The translations under genes were made by a program, and so were the position numbers. Positions 27,701 through 37,197 of a DNA stretch of 64,000 bases are shown here, piece by piece. The DNA is from Chondrilla cf. caribensis. Taxonomy: Eukaryota; Porifera; Demospongiae; Chondrillida; Chondrillidae. The stretch covers positions 708,837 to 772,836 of the forward strand of contig OZ026558.1 of NCBI GenBank assembly GCA_964020155.1, written 5' to 3'. The notes under the pieces are model-generated. The model made no database searches. It worked only from the letters and a program-made list of their open reading frames with translations, and was not told where the DNA came from. Within the stretch, counting starts at the first letter, position 1. Every line of letters starts with the position of its first letter.

Positions 27701-28668
27701 CCCACTCACTATGGGGGGCATTGTAGTGCTATAGCTTAAACATTTTAAGCATTTGGTTATGCCTTACTTTATTATTTCCTGTACTACATGGTTATTATCC
27801 TTATATCCATTTTCATATAAGGGCTACATACGCCCATGCACTATCATGTTATGTAATGCATACATACACATGGTGTACCACGCCGCATATACAATACATG
27901 TTGTTTGCTTTGTAGTTTTGTTTCCGGTTCTAAGTAAACCGTTGTGTTGGTGGAATATTTCTTTGCTTGAAACGGTTCATCAAGTGCTTAGTGACAGTAA
28001 CCATATACAAAGGCTACACATTCGTTATTAGTACAATACATTAAATAGAGGTGAACATGGAATTTATCTGATGTTCTAGTAACCAATACAATAGGGCCGA
28101 TAAAGGCTGAAACCAATAGGTGACCTGCTATGTGTACACAAGATTGGTAGTAAAGGAGTTGTTGCAATTACCCCTATGAGCTACAGAATAGGAATTTGTG
28201 AATTCGGAGTCTTCTGTGACTTTAGAATAATCCGAAACGATACCATATCGGTGAAACCTTTGTGAGAAATATGCATCAATATACAATCGTACACACACAG
28301 GGAGGTACGTAAGACATGCCTACCTGCTGGTCTCTCCTCCATTGTGACTTCTCCTTTCGTTCCGCTTCAGAAGTGGCATGGGTGTCCTGGTTTCTCAGCT
28401 GGGACAGGATGGAACATATCTTCTCGTGAATGGACTCAAGGTCTTCATCCCTGTGGTCCTGGTTGCTGGATAGGCGGAACGAATCGGGCGCAAACAAACA
28501 TATATTGTAATATTCAACCGTGAAGGCGAATAAACTAGCACTGAGTTAAACTAACCAGTAGCAAGTGACTTTACACAAGGCACACTGTAGGTGAGCCGGT
28601 TGCTGGCATATTTCACAAAGCAACTTCTTCCCTTTAGGAACCGCCAAAGGATTGACCGAAATCTCCAT
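18468..28668 (-). CDS. ZMYND12: MYND zinc finger and TPR-like protein, ZMYND12 homologue
   Basis: Six exons: 28556-28668, 28324-28465, 20374-20545, 19406-19698, 18878-19138 and 18468-18584 including the TGA. All phases fit and give 365 residues, the length I recall for the human protein. The N-terminus reads PLAVPKGKK, followed by a MYND-type zinc finger with its C-x2-C, C-x2-C and C-Y-C ... H-x3-C ligands split over exons 1 and 2. The remainder is helical, TPR-like (PAALQALKYSKELYG, QAQWVILS, LHRNLGLLALAKG, GGYFHLATAF). In vertebrates ZMYND12 is linked to cilia and sperm flagella; that role is carried over by family only. Intron 2 (about 7.8 kb) hosts collagen loci on the other strand and several transposable elements. 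The start is chosen at the first ATG before PLAVPKG. Confidence 0.9.
20084..20335. repeat. 9-bp minisatellite in ZMYND12 intron, opposite orientation
   Basis: Units of about nine bases, CACAGTACA, TATAGTACA and similar, with an internal duplication of ACATACGTACGTAGTACGTA near 20187-20245. The unit is the reverse complement of the TGTACTGTR satellite in gene A introns, so one satellite family seeded two neighbouring genes in opposite orientations. Confidence 0.75.
21369..21783 (+). CDS. Possible small gene with Lys/Arg-rich tail, unrecognised
   Basis: Weak gene model inside ZMYND12 intron 2. The second part (acceptor TGTAG at 21537-21541, TGA at 21781-21783) is open for about 79 codons and reads KKLEEDSIEQTF, then DRQPLSDVNWKETP, then a basic, Ser-rich stretch ending KKRRGERVVKQLDTFV. 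The basic run resembles a nuclear localisation signal. A possible first exon starts with ATG at 21369, downstream of a GC-rich stretch with ATGGCGCC typical of promoters. No family is recognised and the donor is not clear. It may equally be a captured fragment carried by a mobile element. Confidence 0.3.
21825..22340. repeat. 27-bp minisatellite (CCTCAGACACAACCTCCCAT core)
   Basis: About 20 units of a 27-bp or sometimes 24-bp sequence. Two forward frames are open over it, one giving QTQPPISQP repeats and one SDTTSHQPA repeats. Right after it, a short in-frame tail ends VIQALIKDFKD and TGA at 22385-22387. Whether any of it is translated is unknown. Confidence 0.85.
22490..23010. repeat. 29-bp tandem repeat
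   Basis: About 18 head-to-tail units of ATTAAATGGAGTTCAGCAAT followed by TAGTACAAC, with few variants. It sits just upstream of the truncated collagen locus at 23256. Single degenerate units also occur at 28905-28945, next to another collagen 3' fragment, so the repeat belonged to the duplicated collagen flank. Confidence 0.9.
23256..23729 (+). pseudogene. Truncated short-chain collagen locus (copy 1)
   Basis: The signal exon (23256-23322, MGTPVILITTIVVISAINNP) with its GTGAGG donor is followed after only about 70 bp by the second half of the C4 domain (from SPISHVHDHNVPCAVCC to LTCAVCTK and TGA at 23727-23729). The KR site, all Gly-X-Y triplets and the first half of the C4 domain are missing. 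Because no stop separates the pieces, one frame runs through the unspliced intron remnant and gives 157 residues. It is the closest relative of the intact copy at 25065. It could be a dead copy or a novel secreted half-domain. Confidence 0.75.
23919..24502. mobile_element. pogo/Tigger-like non-autonomous element
   Basis: 584 bp with terminal inverted repeats CAGTGGACCCTCACTTATCC on the left and, reversed, CAGTGGACCCTCATTTATCC on the right, flanked by TA on both sides (23917-23918 and 24503-24504). These ends and the TA target duplication match pogo/Tigger-type elements. There is no transposase. The interior (about 24165-24330) is related to 55263-55465 in opposite orientation, and contains AAGATGGCCGATTTCAAA, a YY1-type start region. 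Confidence 0.8.
24537..24796. mobile_element. Inverted-repeat element with CA core
   Basis: Arms at 24537-24564 and 24769-24796 are near-perfect reverse complements (core GGGTAGACTTCATCTGCA). Between them lies almost only a CA microsatellite with GC-containing interruptions (24610-24752). No coding capacity. The simplest reading is a small foldback element whose internal simple repeat expanded. Confidence 0.65.
24979..24986 (+). promoter_or_regulatory. TATA box of intact collagen copy 2
   Basis: TATAAAAG lies 86 bp upstream of the ATG at 25065, after CCAATAG. Distance and sequence fit a core promoter for the collagen gene. No experimental support is available. Confidence 0.5.
25065..26223 (+). 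CDS. Short-chain collagen C4-like, copy 2, intact, nested in ZMYND12 intron
   Basis: Two exons, 25065-25131 and 25472-26223, joined in phase 1, give 272 residues. Order: signal peptide (about 1-21, MRKPAILITTIVVISAIN), a short pro-segment ending VVKR at residue 30, an acidic linker with one Cys, 14 uninterrupted Gly-X-Y triplets (about 49-90), then a roughly 180-residue C-terminal domain with YIRWGRTTCPN, YLCLP, VPCAVC, SGYLM and the terminal LTCAVCTK. That domain is the hallmark of sponge short-chain (C4) collagens, proposed to make spongin-like or basement-membrane-like exocoat. Unlike the array at 48-64 kb it has ILITTIVV in the signal peptide, so copies 1 and 2 form a separate subgroup. 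It is transcribed against ZMYND12. Confidence 0.88.
26224..26975. other. Collagen copy 2 3' flank
   Basis: A spacer inside ZMYND12 intron 2 with scattered TACGTACATA-type simple sequence. The phrase GTAGATATGAATGTGG with GAGGCATTAAGTTGTAACTA recurs in the decayed units at 29-32 kb, so this is the intact source-like form of that repeat. No gene recognised. Confidence 0.5.
26976..27492 (+). mobile_element. Ty3/gypsy-type retrotransposon relic (gag end and protease)
   Basis: A first frame contains a C/H-rich motif (LCWYHRSFRDKARKCTPPC) like a gag C-terminus, followed by the retropepsin active site LIDTGAEVSVIPP (27127-27165). A stop and a frame change follow near 27230. The next frame continues the protease fold with GVQHPILGAEFLSHFNLLVD and stops at 27490-27492. 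No reverse transcriptase, integrase or LTRs were seen nearby. It is a short, broken relic. Confidence 0.75.
27493..28323. other. ZMYND12 intron 2, 5' part, no recognised gene
   Basis: Contains a further short remnant of the retroelement flank (to about 27700) and AT-rich unique sequence. No coding, RNA or repeat signature was recognised. Confidence 0.4.
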
Positions 28669-28792
28669 CTCTTCCAGTAGTCAAGGGAACGGGTACCACG
28701 TGCAGAACACGTGATGTACATCCGACTCGCTGCTCAATCACGTGGGCATTCCAACACTTGATCTACATATACCCGCTGACACAGCGGGAGCC

Positions 28793-29069
28793 ATGGAGCG
28801 CTTTTTTCGAACTCTCATCAACGATTTCAAGGAGTGATAAATTTAGCCAATAAAAAGTCGTGCTCTGTTGGGAAAGAGTTGAATAATCCTTTGCTTCAAT
28901 GCACAACATTAATTAGAGTACAGCAATTAGCACTACATTAAGTAGAGCACTGTATAACAGAAATGTTCATGGAAGGAGAAGGAGGCCATCTGTAATGGAA
29001 TTCCATGTCCTCCTTGTGATTCTCAGTAGGAGCTCACATGTGCTGTCTGCACTAAGTGATCTATCACTG
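28793..29069 (+). pseudogene. Duplicated collagen flank with decayed collagen 3' end
   Basis: Starts with a short reading MERFFRTLINDFKE and TGA (28793-28837), which parallels the tail VIQALIKDFKD at 22360-22387. Traces of the 29-bp repeat follow, then the last part of a C4 domain (about 28990-29059: CNGIPCPP, a stop inside, ELTCAVCTK). The 3' flank (GATCTATCACTGAGGGTGAA) matches that of copy 1 at 23729. It is therefore a deleted duplicate of 22.3-23.9 kb. Confidence 0.7.
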
Positions 29070-29595
29070 AGGGTGAAAAAACACAAACAGGTAAAACATC
29101 ATAAGTATGGTGTAATAGTCTTAGAGGTGTGTGCATGTGTGTGCGTGTAGTGTAGATTCATCGTGATGAGATAAACATTCCTGTAGGTTCTGTGCAGTGT
29201 GATTTGATGTACGTCAGTAAATAAACAATTATAATAATATGGTATATTTCCAATGTTTACGTACATATTCCACAATTTAACTTAAGGCGCATGTGAATGT
29301 AGGTATACACATTACTATGTATGCATGTATTGTAGATATGAATAGAGAAACTGAGGCATGACCATAAAGTTATATACACTAGAGACTATAATAGAACAAT
29401 CATTGTACATAGTAGTTATCACGAGGATGGTAGCCATAATAGAATACAAGGCTGAGGTGGAGCCCAGGTCAAATATTTCCATTAGGCTGCCACCCGAGTG
29501 GAATGCCTTGAAACTACATTAAGTAGTCTATTGGAAACTCTATTAATTTTAGTCTATCAATTAGTCATTGCCAGGTGATATTGCCCAGTTACCTT

Positions 29596-29692
29596 GGGGC
29601 ACTTTTCTATCACATGCAGAGCACCTGCAGTGGAATACCTTGTGCACCATAGGATCCTTAGAAGGAGCTCATGTGCGGTCTACACCAAGTGA
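29596..29692 (+). pseudogene. Collagen C4 3' remnant, unit 1
   Basis: About 97 bp matching the end of the C4 domain (GALFYH, CSGIPCAP, then a broken KELTC region). It contains an in-frame stop and a one-base loss before the terminal CAVCTK, so it cannot encode the domain end. Confidence 0.75.
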
Positions 29693-29999
29693 ACAAGGCT
29701 TAATGAACTACCAAACCTTGCTGATAAATAGTGGCTAATATATGACTAATGTAGCCTTACCAGTATTATACAGTACAACTTGAGATATTGATACACACAC
29801 ATACACATCCATAACCTGTAGTGCATTGCACATTCACGACATACATATTTATGTATATATTCAAATTTAAAATGATTCTACACATGTCAAACTTTTGTAT
29901 GGCATTGCATAGACTATAGATATGAATAGAGAAACTGAGGCATGACCATAAAGTTGTAACTGTACACTAGAGACTATATTATAGAACAATTGTTATGCC

Positions 30000-30570
30000 T
30001 GGCTAGCTAGCACATCTTGAGAAACTTGAAGTAGCTTTTGGAATTGCTCTGTGCACGTGAGGATAGACCCTAGGTAGATTAGGGTAACTCCAGAAAATTT
30101 AAACTTCAAAGGAAAACGACTCCAGCTGTGTCTGAGAAAAGAGCACTTCACTTTGATTTCTTTAACGCTTGCTCTACGTAATCATTTTGATACCTAGAGT
30201 TGCTGGTAAACAGCTGATAGGGTTGAAATCAGTCTTGCACTTTTTGTGAATGCCAAAATAACCACACGCTTTGTTGACCAATCTGCATGACACTACGGTA
30301 TGGAAAGCTAGCACGTTCTACTTTAAATTTACTGTCATCTAGAGTGCTTGTACAGATTATTGGGCAGCTCTTCTTTTTCATGCATACCAGGCTCTGTTTC
30401 TTTGGGTGAATCTCGTCAATTTCCAATCGAGGAAGGCTTCACTGATACAGTACAAGTGGGCTCTGGTCCTTGTACACTCTAAAATAAATATATAGCTGTT
30501 GTGCATTATAGATGTGGTCTACTTCTGGATAAACTATGAACCGAGGCATCAGCACCTTTGGTGTTTTCAT
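30000..30570 (-). other. Insert in decayed collagen unit with a short open frame
   Basis: This segment interrupts the second tandem unit and has no counterpart in the others. On the minus strand 30229-30426 is open for 65 codons (LEIDEIHPKKQSLVC, then KKKSCPIICTSTLDDSKF). No family is recognised; no inverted repeats or clear target duplication were found by eye. It may be a captured exon or a chance frame. Confidence 0.3.
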
Positions 30571-30762
30571 TGTAGATAGTAGTTACCACAAGGGTGGTAG
30601 CCATAATAGAATACAAGGCTGAGGTGGAGCCCAGGTCAAATATTTCCATTAGGCTGCCACCCGAATGGAATGCCTTGAAACTATAGTAATTAGTCTATTG
30701 GAAACTCTATTAATTTTAGTCTATCAATTAGTCATTGCCAGGTGATATCGCCCAGTTACCTT

Positions 30763-30859
30763 GGGGCACTTTTCTACCACGTGGAGGCCATCTGCAATGG
30801 AATACCTTGTGCACCATAGAATCCTCAGAAGGAGCTCATGTGCTGTCTGCACCAAGTGA
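30763..30859 (+). pseudogene. Collagen C4 3' remnant, unit 2
   Basis: Same remnant as at 29596 (GALFYHVEAICNGIPC, then a stop and the shifted terminal segment). Confidence 0.75.
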
Positions 30860-31041
30860 ACACAGACTAACGAACTACAAAACCTTGCAGATAAATAGTG
30901 GCTAATTTGACTAATGCTTATGTAGTCTTACAAGTACTACAGTACAACTTGTACCCATCTCATTACATACAGTAATTACAAGACACCGATACACACACAT
31001 ACACATCCATAACCGTGCATTGCACATTGATGACATATGTA

Positions 31042-31560
31042 CCGTATGTGCGGAAATTTTTGCAGTACTAAACTTACACAGTTGTACAACTTTGCGGATT
31101 TTTGCGGATTTCATTTTCGCAGTTGTGAGCCAAATCAAATTTATTATTTTCAGTTTAAAATGTTAAAAGATAGAGAGCTATATCCATGATTTTCATGTTT
31201 ATTATGTATCGTGGACGCCTCGCGAAGGAGAGGTACTTCATTGCGTTCAAGAATTCGCTAATAGAGAAGATCCCTATGCTGTTACTGTCGACATCTTATC
31301 GAAATTCAGGACGAACAAAAATACTCAAATCTTTGGTCAATGCTTTATTTAAACTAACACAAAACCCATTGTTCTTTGTTCCTTCAAATCGTGTTTTGCA
31401 ACTTGCACTGTATGGCAAAAATAGACGGCCATTTTATAATCACTATAATATTATGTAAACGCGAGTACCATGATAATACATGGATTAAACTTTTGCAGAT
31501 GACCAGGCATTCTGCAAAAACTGCAAAAGTTTAATACTGCAAAAATATCTGCGCATACGG
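31042..31560. mobile_element. 519-bp TA-flanked inverted-repeat element
   Basis: The ends are inverted repeats (CCGTATGTGCGGAAATTTTT on the left; reversed right end CCGTATGCGCAGATATTTTT, continuing GCAGTATTAAACTT), flanked by TA at 31040-31041 and 31561-31562. Removing the element and one TA restores a 24-base stretch that aligns without gaps to the same place in the next tandem unit (about 32150-32180), an empty-site proof of insertion. The interior holds a 90-codon frame without recognisable domain. Confidence 0.82.
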
Positions 31561-31878
31561 TATGTATTCAAGAATGATTCTACACATGTCAAACTTTTGT
31601 ATGCATGTATTGTAGATATGAATAGAGGAACTGAGGCATGATCATAAAGTTGTAACTATACACTAGAGAATATATAGAACAATCATTGTACATAGTAGTT
31701 ATCACGAGGATGGTACCCATAATAGAATACAAGGCTGAGGTGGAGCCCAGGTCAAATATTTCAATTAGGCTGCCACCCGGATGGAATGTCTGGAAACTAT
31801 AGTAATTAGTCTATTGGAAACTATATTAGTTTTAGTCCATCAATTAGTCATTGCCAGGTGATATCACCCAGTTACCTT

Positions 31879-31975
31879 GGGGCACTTTTCTATCACGTGG
31901 AGAGTACCTGCAATGGAATACCTTGTGCACCATAGAATCCTCAGAAGGAGCTCATGTGCTGTCTGCACCAAGTGA
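31879..31975 (+). pseudogene. Collagen C4 3' remnant, unit 3
   Basis: Same remnant again (GALFYHVEST, CNGIPCAP, then a stop). The three remnants share the same lesion in the KELTC region, so the lesion predates the tandem multiplication. Confidence 0.75.
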
Positions 31976-33004
31976 ACACAGACTAACGAACTACCAAACC
32001 TTGCAGATGAATAGTGGCTAATATATGACTAATGCTTATGTAGACTTACCAGTATCACAGTACAACTTGTACCCATCTCATTACATACAGTAATTACAAG
32101 ACACCGATACACACACACACACATGCATCCATAACCTGTAGTGCATTGCACATTGATGACATGCATATTTATTCAAGAATGATTCTACACATGTCAAACG
32201 TTTGTATGCATGGATTGTAGATATGAAAAGAGAAACTGAGGCATGACCATAAAGTCATAACTATATAAACTAGAGAATATTATATAGAACAATTGTACAT
32301 ATAGTGGTAAACGCTTAATATGCCATTGCGTATTATGCCATACCTCTTATATGCCACTATTTTCCTGAACGCATTCTTTAGTATGTAATTACATATAATT
32401 CGCCAAACACCATATCCACCATCCACCATTGTTATATACACTAAACCTATTTGACCAATTGATTGATTGCCACGTGTTAGGTAACACTTTACACACCTCA
32501 TTTGTGTCACTTTATTACTTATCACTTTATATGCTGCACAGTCTCAAGTGCAGACTTCTTTGCTGCAGTATTCCACCATTGACTGTTTGCTAATTGTATA
32601 GTAGGAGCTTTGCTTCTAAATTAGTAGTATCACCATTACTATGTATATATCACTGTTAAAAATTTGGTGTAAAGTTCACTCCAATTAGTGGGTAAGTGTT
32701 GAATCCATGAGCACCCCAGATTTGGAGTGAAAATTCTGGCACTCCTTTTTGCAGGTAAGGCTTACTACAACAAATGGAGTGAAGTCCTTACTTAATAGAG
32801 TGTGCTTATGTAGTGTTGCTGATATATTATACGTATACTCATGCATATATATGTAATATAAAATTATAATATTTACTTGTACCAATCAAACTGTTTGAGC
32901 TAGTCATACTATGTATTCATAATTATTACATTATAAGAATAAAAAAGCAAGTACAGAAATGAATAAAAGCAAAAAATATAATAAAACATAAATTAAACAT
33001 GTAG

Positions 33005-33574
33005 TTAGAGTCCTAGTACAGCAATGAGTTTTTGCGGTCCCTGCTTACGCCCTAGCCTAGTCTTTAAAAACAAATACTCAAGAAATTGAAAAAAAGAGTG
33101 ACACCCGTGTACATACACAAGGTTAAATACATAATGGCACGCAAAAAGCAGAGGAACTGCTTCAGTTCTTTTCTGTATGTTGAGGAATAATCTCTTCTCC
33201 ATAACTAAATGGATACTTCGTATCCCATCTTCGAAATTCCCCATAGCCAACAAGGTTGGCTGGCTACTGGGAAAGGCTGCAGCCTTCTCAGCCAAGTCGG
33301 AGTTTGTCTAAAAAAGTATGAAAGTAGAGTTTGCGGTAACATGCAGTAATGTACAATACATGCACTCACAAGCATTATACATCATGCAGAAATAGTGTTA
33401 GCATGCACTCTATTGAATTTGTGGAACATAAAACATAGATAAGAGGTAATGAATGGGCTACAGCATGTAGAAAACTTACTGGAACAATTTGAACAAGTCT
33501 TGAATGATCTTGTTTCGTGCGAGGATCGTGAAGCATATAAGAAAGTATTATTGCTGAGAGCAAAGCATCCGAAC
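33005..33574 (-). CDS. Transposon-borne gene, last two exons, conserved hypothetical
   Basis: Two exons with matching phase: 33480-33574 (acceptor TATAG, donor GTAAGT; reads SDALLSAIILSYMLHDPRTK) and 33005-33307 (acceptor TTTTTTTAG; reads NSDLAEKAAAFPSSQPTLLA, later AVPLLFACHYVFNLVYVHG, and stops at 33005). The second exon resembles the C-terminal part of uncharacterised fish and invertebrate proteins that I recall as ending in a helical module with a short LP-x-LFA-x-YYVFN-type motif. The function is unknown. Upstream exons should lie between 33.6 and 35.2 kb but were not identified. Its position inside inverted repeats suggests transposon cargo. Confidence 0.5.
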
Positions 33575-33829
33575 CTATATTATGGTGAAAGATGATATTG
33601 ATTATCGATATATAAACACAGTTGTTGTATGATTGGGATCAAGATCAGAGGAAAAGTGTGCATTCACAGCATATACTGCACACTTTGGTTGACATTGAAG
33701 AAGTTCCCTAAGAGGAGAGCTTGAGAGGCTGTGTGTGGGACTCACTCCAAAGACTAAGCTGTCCAAGTAAGCCAGTACAGTTTAATGTACATGACTTTCA
33801 TGACCTTCAACATGTACATTTTTGCATGT

Positions 33830-34177
33830 AGAGTTCAAAAGATCACAGTTGAAGGGTGTACATACAGAGAGGGGGACATTGTTGTGGTGGGAAAGGAGGA
33901 TGACACTCCCATTTTGGGACAAATTGGGACCATTTATTATTATTTTAGGGAAGACAAATGTTTTTTTACTATCACCCTCATGCATGCAGAATTTAACAGC
34001 CACTACCACTCATACAGCATAGTCACATCCTCACATACATACATAACCACACCACAACGCTTGTACACACCACACCCAGTCAACACGCACAAGTGTTTTG
34101 ATACACAGCTCAATGAGCACATGTTTGTATGTTTCAAGTTTAATGTATTGTATGTATATTGTAATATTATATTATAA
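33830..34177 (+). CDS. Transposon-borne exon, possibly BAH-like, conserved hypothetical
   Basis: Open from an acceptor near 33829-33832 to a stop at 34175-34177. It reads KITVEGCTYREGDIVVVG, then a GQIGTIYYYF strand and PVNTHKCFDTQLNEHMFVC. The pattern of an introductory GDxVVVG strand, hydrophobic strands and a closing CF ... E ... C segment is like exons of uncharacterised proteins in cnidarians and sponges with a bromo-adjacent-like fold; this is recall, not a search result. It faces away from the minus-strand gene in the same element. Confidence 0.4.
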   Translation, partial: RVQKITVEGCTYREGDIVVVGKEDDTPILGQIGTIYYYFREDKCFFTITLMHAEFNSHYHSYSIVTSSHTYITTPQRLYTPHPVNTHKCFDTQLNEHMFVCFKFNVLYVYCNIIL

Positions 34178-34464
34178 TGTATAGTAATTCAAGGGTGAAT
34201 TCATGATCCAAAGTGTTGAGGGAATTGCATGATTTACATATGAATACACATAATATTATGGTAGATAAACCAGGTGCCGGATGTATGAGATCACAGTGTG
34301 GATATTTCAATGTTTGCGATCAATGCTAGATGAACCATCAAGCACAATTATACATAAACCAGGCATGCAATACAAAGACATTAATTTTATATTTCCAGGC
34401 TATAGCTATACAAATCCACACATCTACTACACTACAAATAATTAACACATACGTACACATGTAA

Positions 34465-34473
34465 ACACACACA

Positions 34474-34540
<67 letters not shown>

Positions 34541-34575
34541 ACACCCACACCCACCCACGCACACATGTAAACACC

Positions 34576-34606
<31 letters not shown>

Positions 34607-34696
34607 ACACACACACAACACACACACACACACACATACACATGTAAACACACACACAACACACACACACACACATACACATGTAAACACACACAC

Positions 34697-34759
<63 letters not shown>

Positions 34760-34794
34760 ACACCCACACCCACCCACGCACACACACACAACAC
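34465..34794. repeat. (CA)n satellite with CATGTAAACAC spacers
   Basis: CA runs separated at intervals by ATGTAAACACCCACACC or ATGTAAACACACACAACAC, giving a higher-order pattern of about 55-60 bp. It lies inside the inner transposon. Confidence 0.9.
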
Positions 34795-36145
34795 ACAAGA
34801 CATTGCAGATACCGCAGTTTTCGGACCGAATTCAGCTTGTATTTATTATTCGGACAAAGGGTAAAGCTGGGCAATTCAGAACGGCCGATTAAAAGTAGTG
34901 CAACAGCGAGCTATATATACATTAGTTTTCTTCAGAGTTTTCTTGGTGAATTGGGAATTCAGCAGTGGTAAGTACGGGTAGACAGCTTAGCCATAGCAAT
35001 ATAGTTAAAGGCCCTGTTCCGAATTACCCCCGCGCGCGTTCCGAATTGCCCTCCAGTTTTAAGGACGTCATTCATTTCCATTCTTACTTATTTTTCTTAT
35101 ATAAAGTGCCCTATTTGTACTTCGTGTGCACAAACAAGTAATTTACCTGAACCAAAAAGGCTGAATCCAAAGAGGAACTCGAAGACGATTACGTACTTCT
35201 TGAAGCCATCTTGTGTGACGCAATACAGGCATACTATTTTGCAATCGTTAGCGCTTAACCTGTAAATGGAGTGTACATTACTCCGTCAAATGATTTCACC
35301 CCTTCTTTGGAATGAACACCTTTGGAGTGAAATACATTTGGAGTGAACGTTACTCCACATTTTTAACAGTGTAACCTCATTAATTTATAATTATTGATTC
35401 CATTTAATGACGCTTATTGACTGTTTGGTTAATATGCCAAAATGAATAATAGGCTAAATTTTTTTAAATCCAATTGTGCCATATTAAGCATTTGCCACTG
35501 TAGTAGTTATCACGAGGATGGTAGCCGTAATAGAATAGAGGCCTAGGCGGAGCCCAGGTCAAATATCTCCATTAGGCTGCCACCCGAGAGGAATGTCTGG
35601 AAACTATATTAACTATTCTATCAATAAGTCATAGCCAGGTGATAATACCATTAGGCTGCCACACGAGATGGGTGGAAACTATATTAATTAGTCTATCGAT
35701 TATTCATTGCCAGGTGATATCACCCAGTTAACATGGTAACAGAAAACAATATAAAATATATATTATTTACAGTCAAACTCTAATTAAAGTAGGTACCCCC
35801 AGGGATAGACAAACATGTCAAGTACTAACTATCCAAGGTACTTACTAAACAAAGCACCATCTTCTGACAGTACCTACTAAACGTGGGAGAGGTGTTATGT
35901 AAATTGAATGCATACGTCTTAATCAGAAATACATCATATCCAGGTATGTACGTAACATCATCTAAAGTACGAGCTAGTATAGGCACTTATTTGAAAGTAG
36001 GTTAACGCAAGAGTACGTACTACAACTATAAACACTATAACCAGCACAGCTACTAGACTGAGTACTGTCACTACTGTGTGTATGTACTAATTCCACATCC
36101 TGATTCACTAATCCATGGCCATAACATACATCCAACCCTATGAGT

Positions 36146-36264
<119 letters not shown>

Positions 36265-36539
36265 AGGGTACATTTATCACACACCACACTTCATACACCA
36301 AGACACAAATTCCCATATTATACATCACACAACCATGCACATTCACCCACACCACTCATGCCACATGCGAGTTCTTCTTCCAGATTCCTTTTAGCACAGC
36401 GGAGGTCAGTGGCTTTGGACAGACAATTGCAATTAATGACAGACGAACAGACTGATTAGATCACGAGATTTATTCATAGATCTTCGATCCATAGCAGGGC
36501 AACTCTCACTATCCTGCGTATAAATTTCTATTGTTTGTA

Positions 36540-37063
36540 CAACATATATTAATTGCGATTAGATCACACTTCCGGCATCCTAGGACTGGTACGCTGTGTA
36601 CACGAACGGACATGCCAGCCGAGTCGCCGAAACGATCTCCTGCGAAGTTCTATACATGTTCTGCTATCACACAGGCCACTTTTAAACAGTGCTGCAGCAC
36701 GAAACAAACTTCATAGTTGATGACAAAGATGATTCGTAGCCATTTTGCCACGTTTAAACCACTTTACGCTCATAAGATTGCATTCTAAGCTCTAATATGT
36801 TCATATCCAACACGGGCGTACCTTGTGCCACGTACAGCGGGGCAAACTCAGTGCCTGTAGCTTTCCAGGAGAACACAGTTAGGCCGAATGTCTACCTCGA
36901 AACCTCCCGGCGTTCGCCTTGAACCACTTGGAAAATCGTACGCATTCAGAAATGCTTAGTGTTTGGTATCGTTCGAACCGTCGTTATGTCCTCCGTACAC
37001 TGGTAAGCCATTTTCAGTTGCCCGGCTTCCGCTTCCTGGAAAGGACGCCTGAAATGGCTATAT
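36540..37063 (+). other. GC-rich, promoter-like insert in a collagen spacer
   Basis: Interrupts the spacer that elsewhere runs straight into the collagen promoter. It contains CACTTCCGG (an ETS-type core-promoter motif) near 36567, a short open frame from ATG 36612 to TAG (34 codons, MPAESPKRSPAKFYTC), and several GCCATTTT motifs. This looks like a captured housekeeping-type promoter and first exon. No gene family is recognised. Confidence 0.35.
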
Positions 37064-37197
37064 ATGAGGGCCAGCTAGCCCTATCTAATAACTATATTCA
37101 TAGGGCATACGAATAACTTTGAAATTCATGAATAATCTTCATAATATCTATGAATAATAATCACCTATGGTATAAACTGAGTTCCAGCTGGCCCTCC
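37064..37197. mobile_element. Foldback element
   Basis: The arms ATGAGGGCCAGCT and AGCTGGCCCTCCTC face each other across about 110 bp of AT-rich sequence with TATGAATAATN-type inverted motifs. It is small and non-coding. Confidence 0.45.

Larger units (their letters stand above)
29270..32299. repeat. Tandem, decayed about 1.1-kb units from a collagen 3' region
   Basis: Three partial units share, in order, GTAGATATGAATAGAG with GAGGCATGA, an anchor AGTAGTTATCACGAGGATGG (29408, 30578, 31694), a collagen C4 3' remnant, and a flank with ACACATCCATAACC. A fourth anchor is at 35506 after a transposon insertion. Unit spacing is about 1.1 kb. The second unit contains an unrelated insert of about 570 bp (30000-30570), and the third a 519-bp element. 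Confidence 0.75.
32651..35371. mobile_element. Inner 2.7-kb DNA transposon with CACTG ends
   Basis: Terminal inverted repeats of about 34 bp with three mismatches: CACTGTTAAAAATTTGG on the left, reversed right CACTGTTAAAAATGTGG, both running on to GTTCACTCCAA. Further GGAGTGAA-type motifs recur inside both ends (32715-32780 and 35265-35350). No clear target duplication; flanks are TAT and TAA. It carries exons on both strands (33005-33574 minus, about 33830-34177 plus) and a CA satellite. CACTG ends recall the CMC/EnSpm group, but no transposase was recognised, so the superfamily is open. Confidence 0.75.
32300..35500. mobile_element. Outer TA-flanked transposon, interrupted by another element
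   Basis: The left end TAGTGGTAAACGCTTAATAT and the right end, reversed, CAGTGGCAAATGCTTAATAT form terminal inverted repeats, with TA on each side (32298-32299 and 35501-35502). Removing it restores TTGTACATAGTAGTTATCAC, exactly as in the uninterrupted tandem units at 29405 and 31690. Without the inner insertion (32651-35371) it would be about 480 bp, a non-autonomous Tc1/pogo-like element. Confidence 0.78.

Noticed and set aside
31186..31458. 90-codon frame inside the 519-bp element
   Set aside because: No recognisable domain, no splice or start context; the element is too short to be autonomous.
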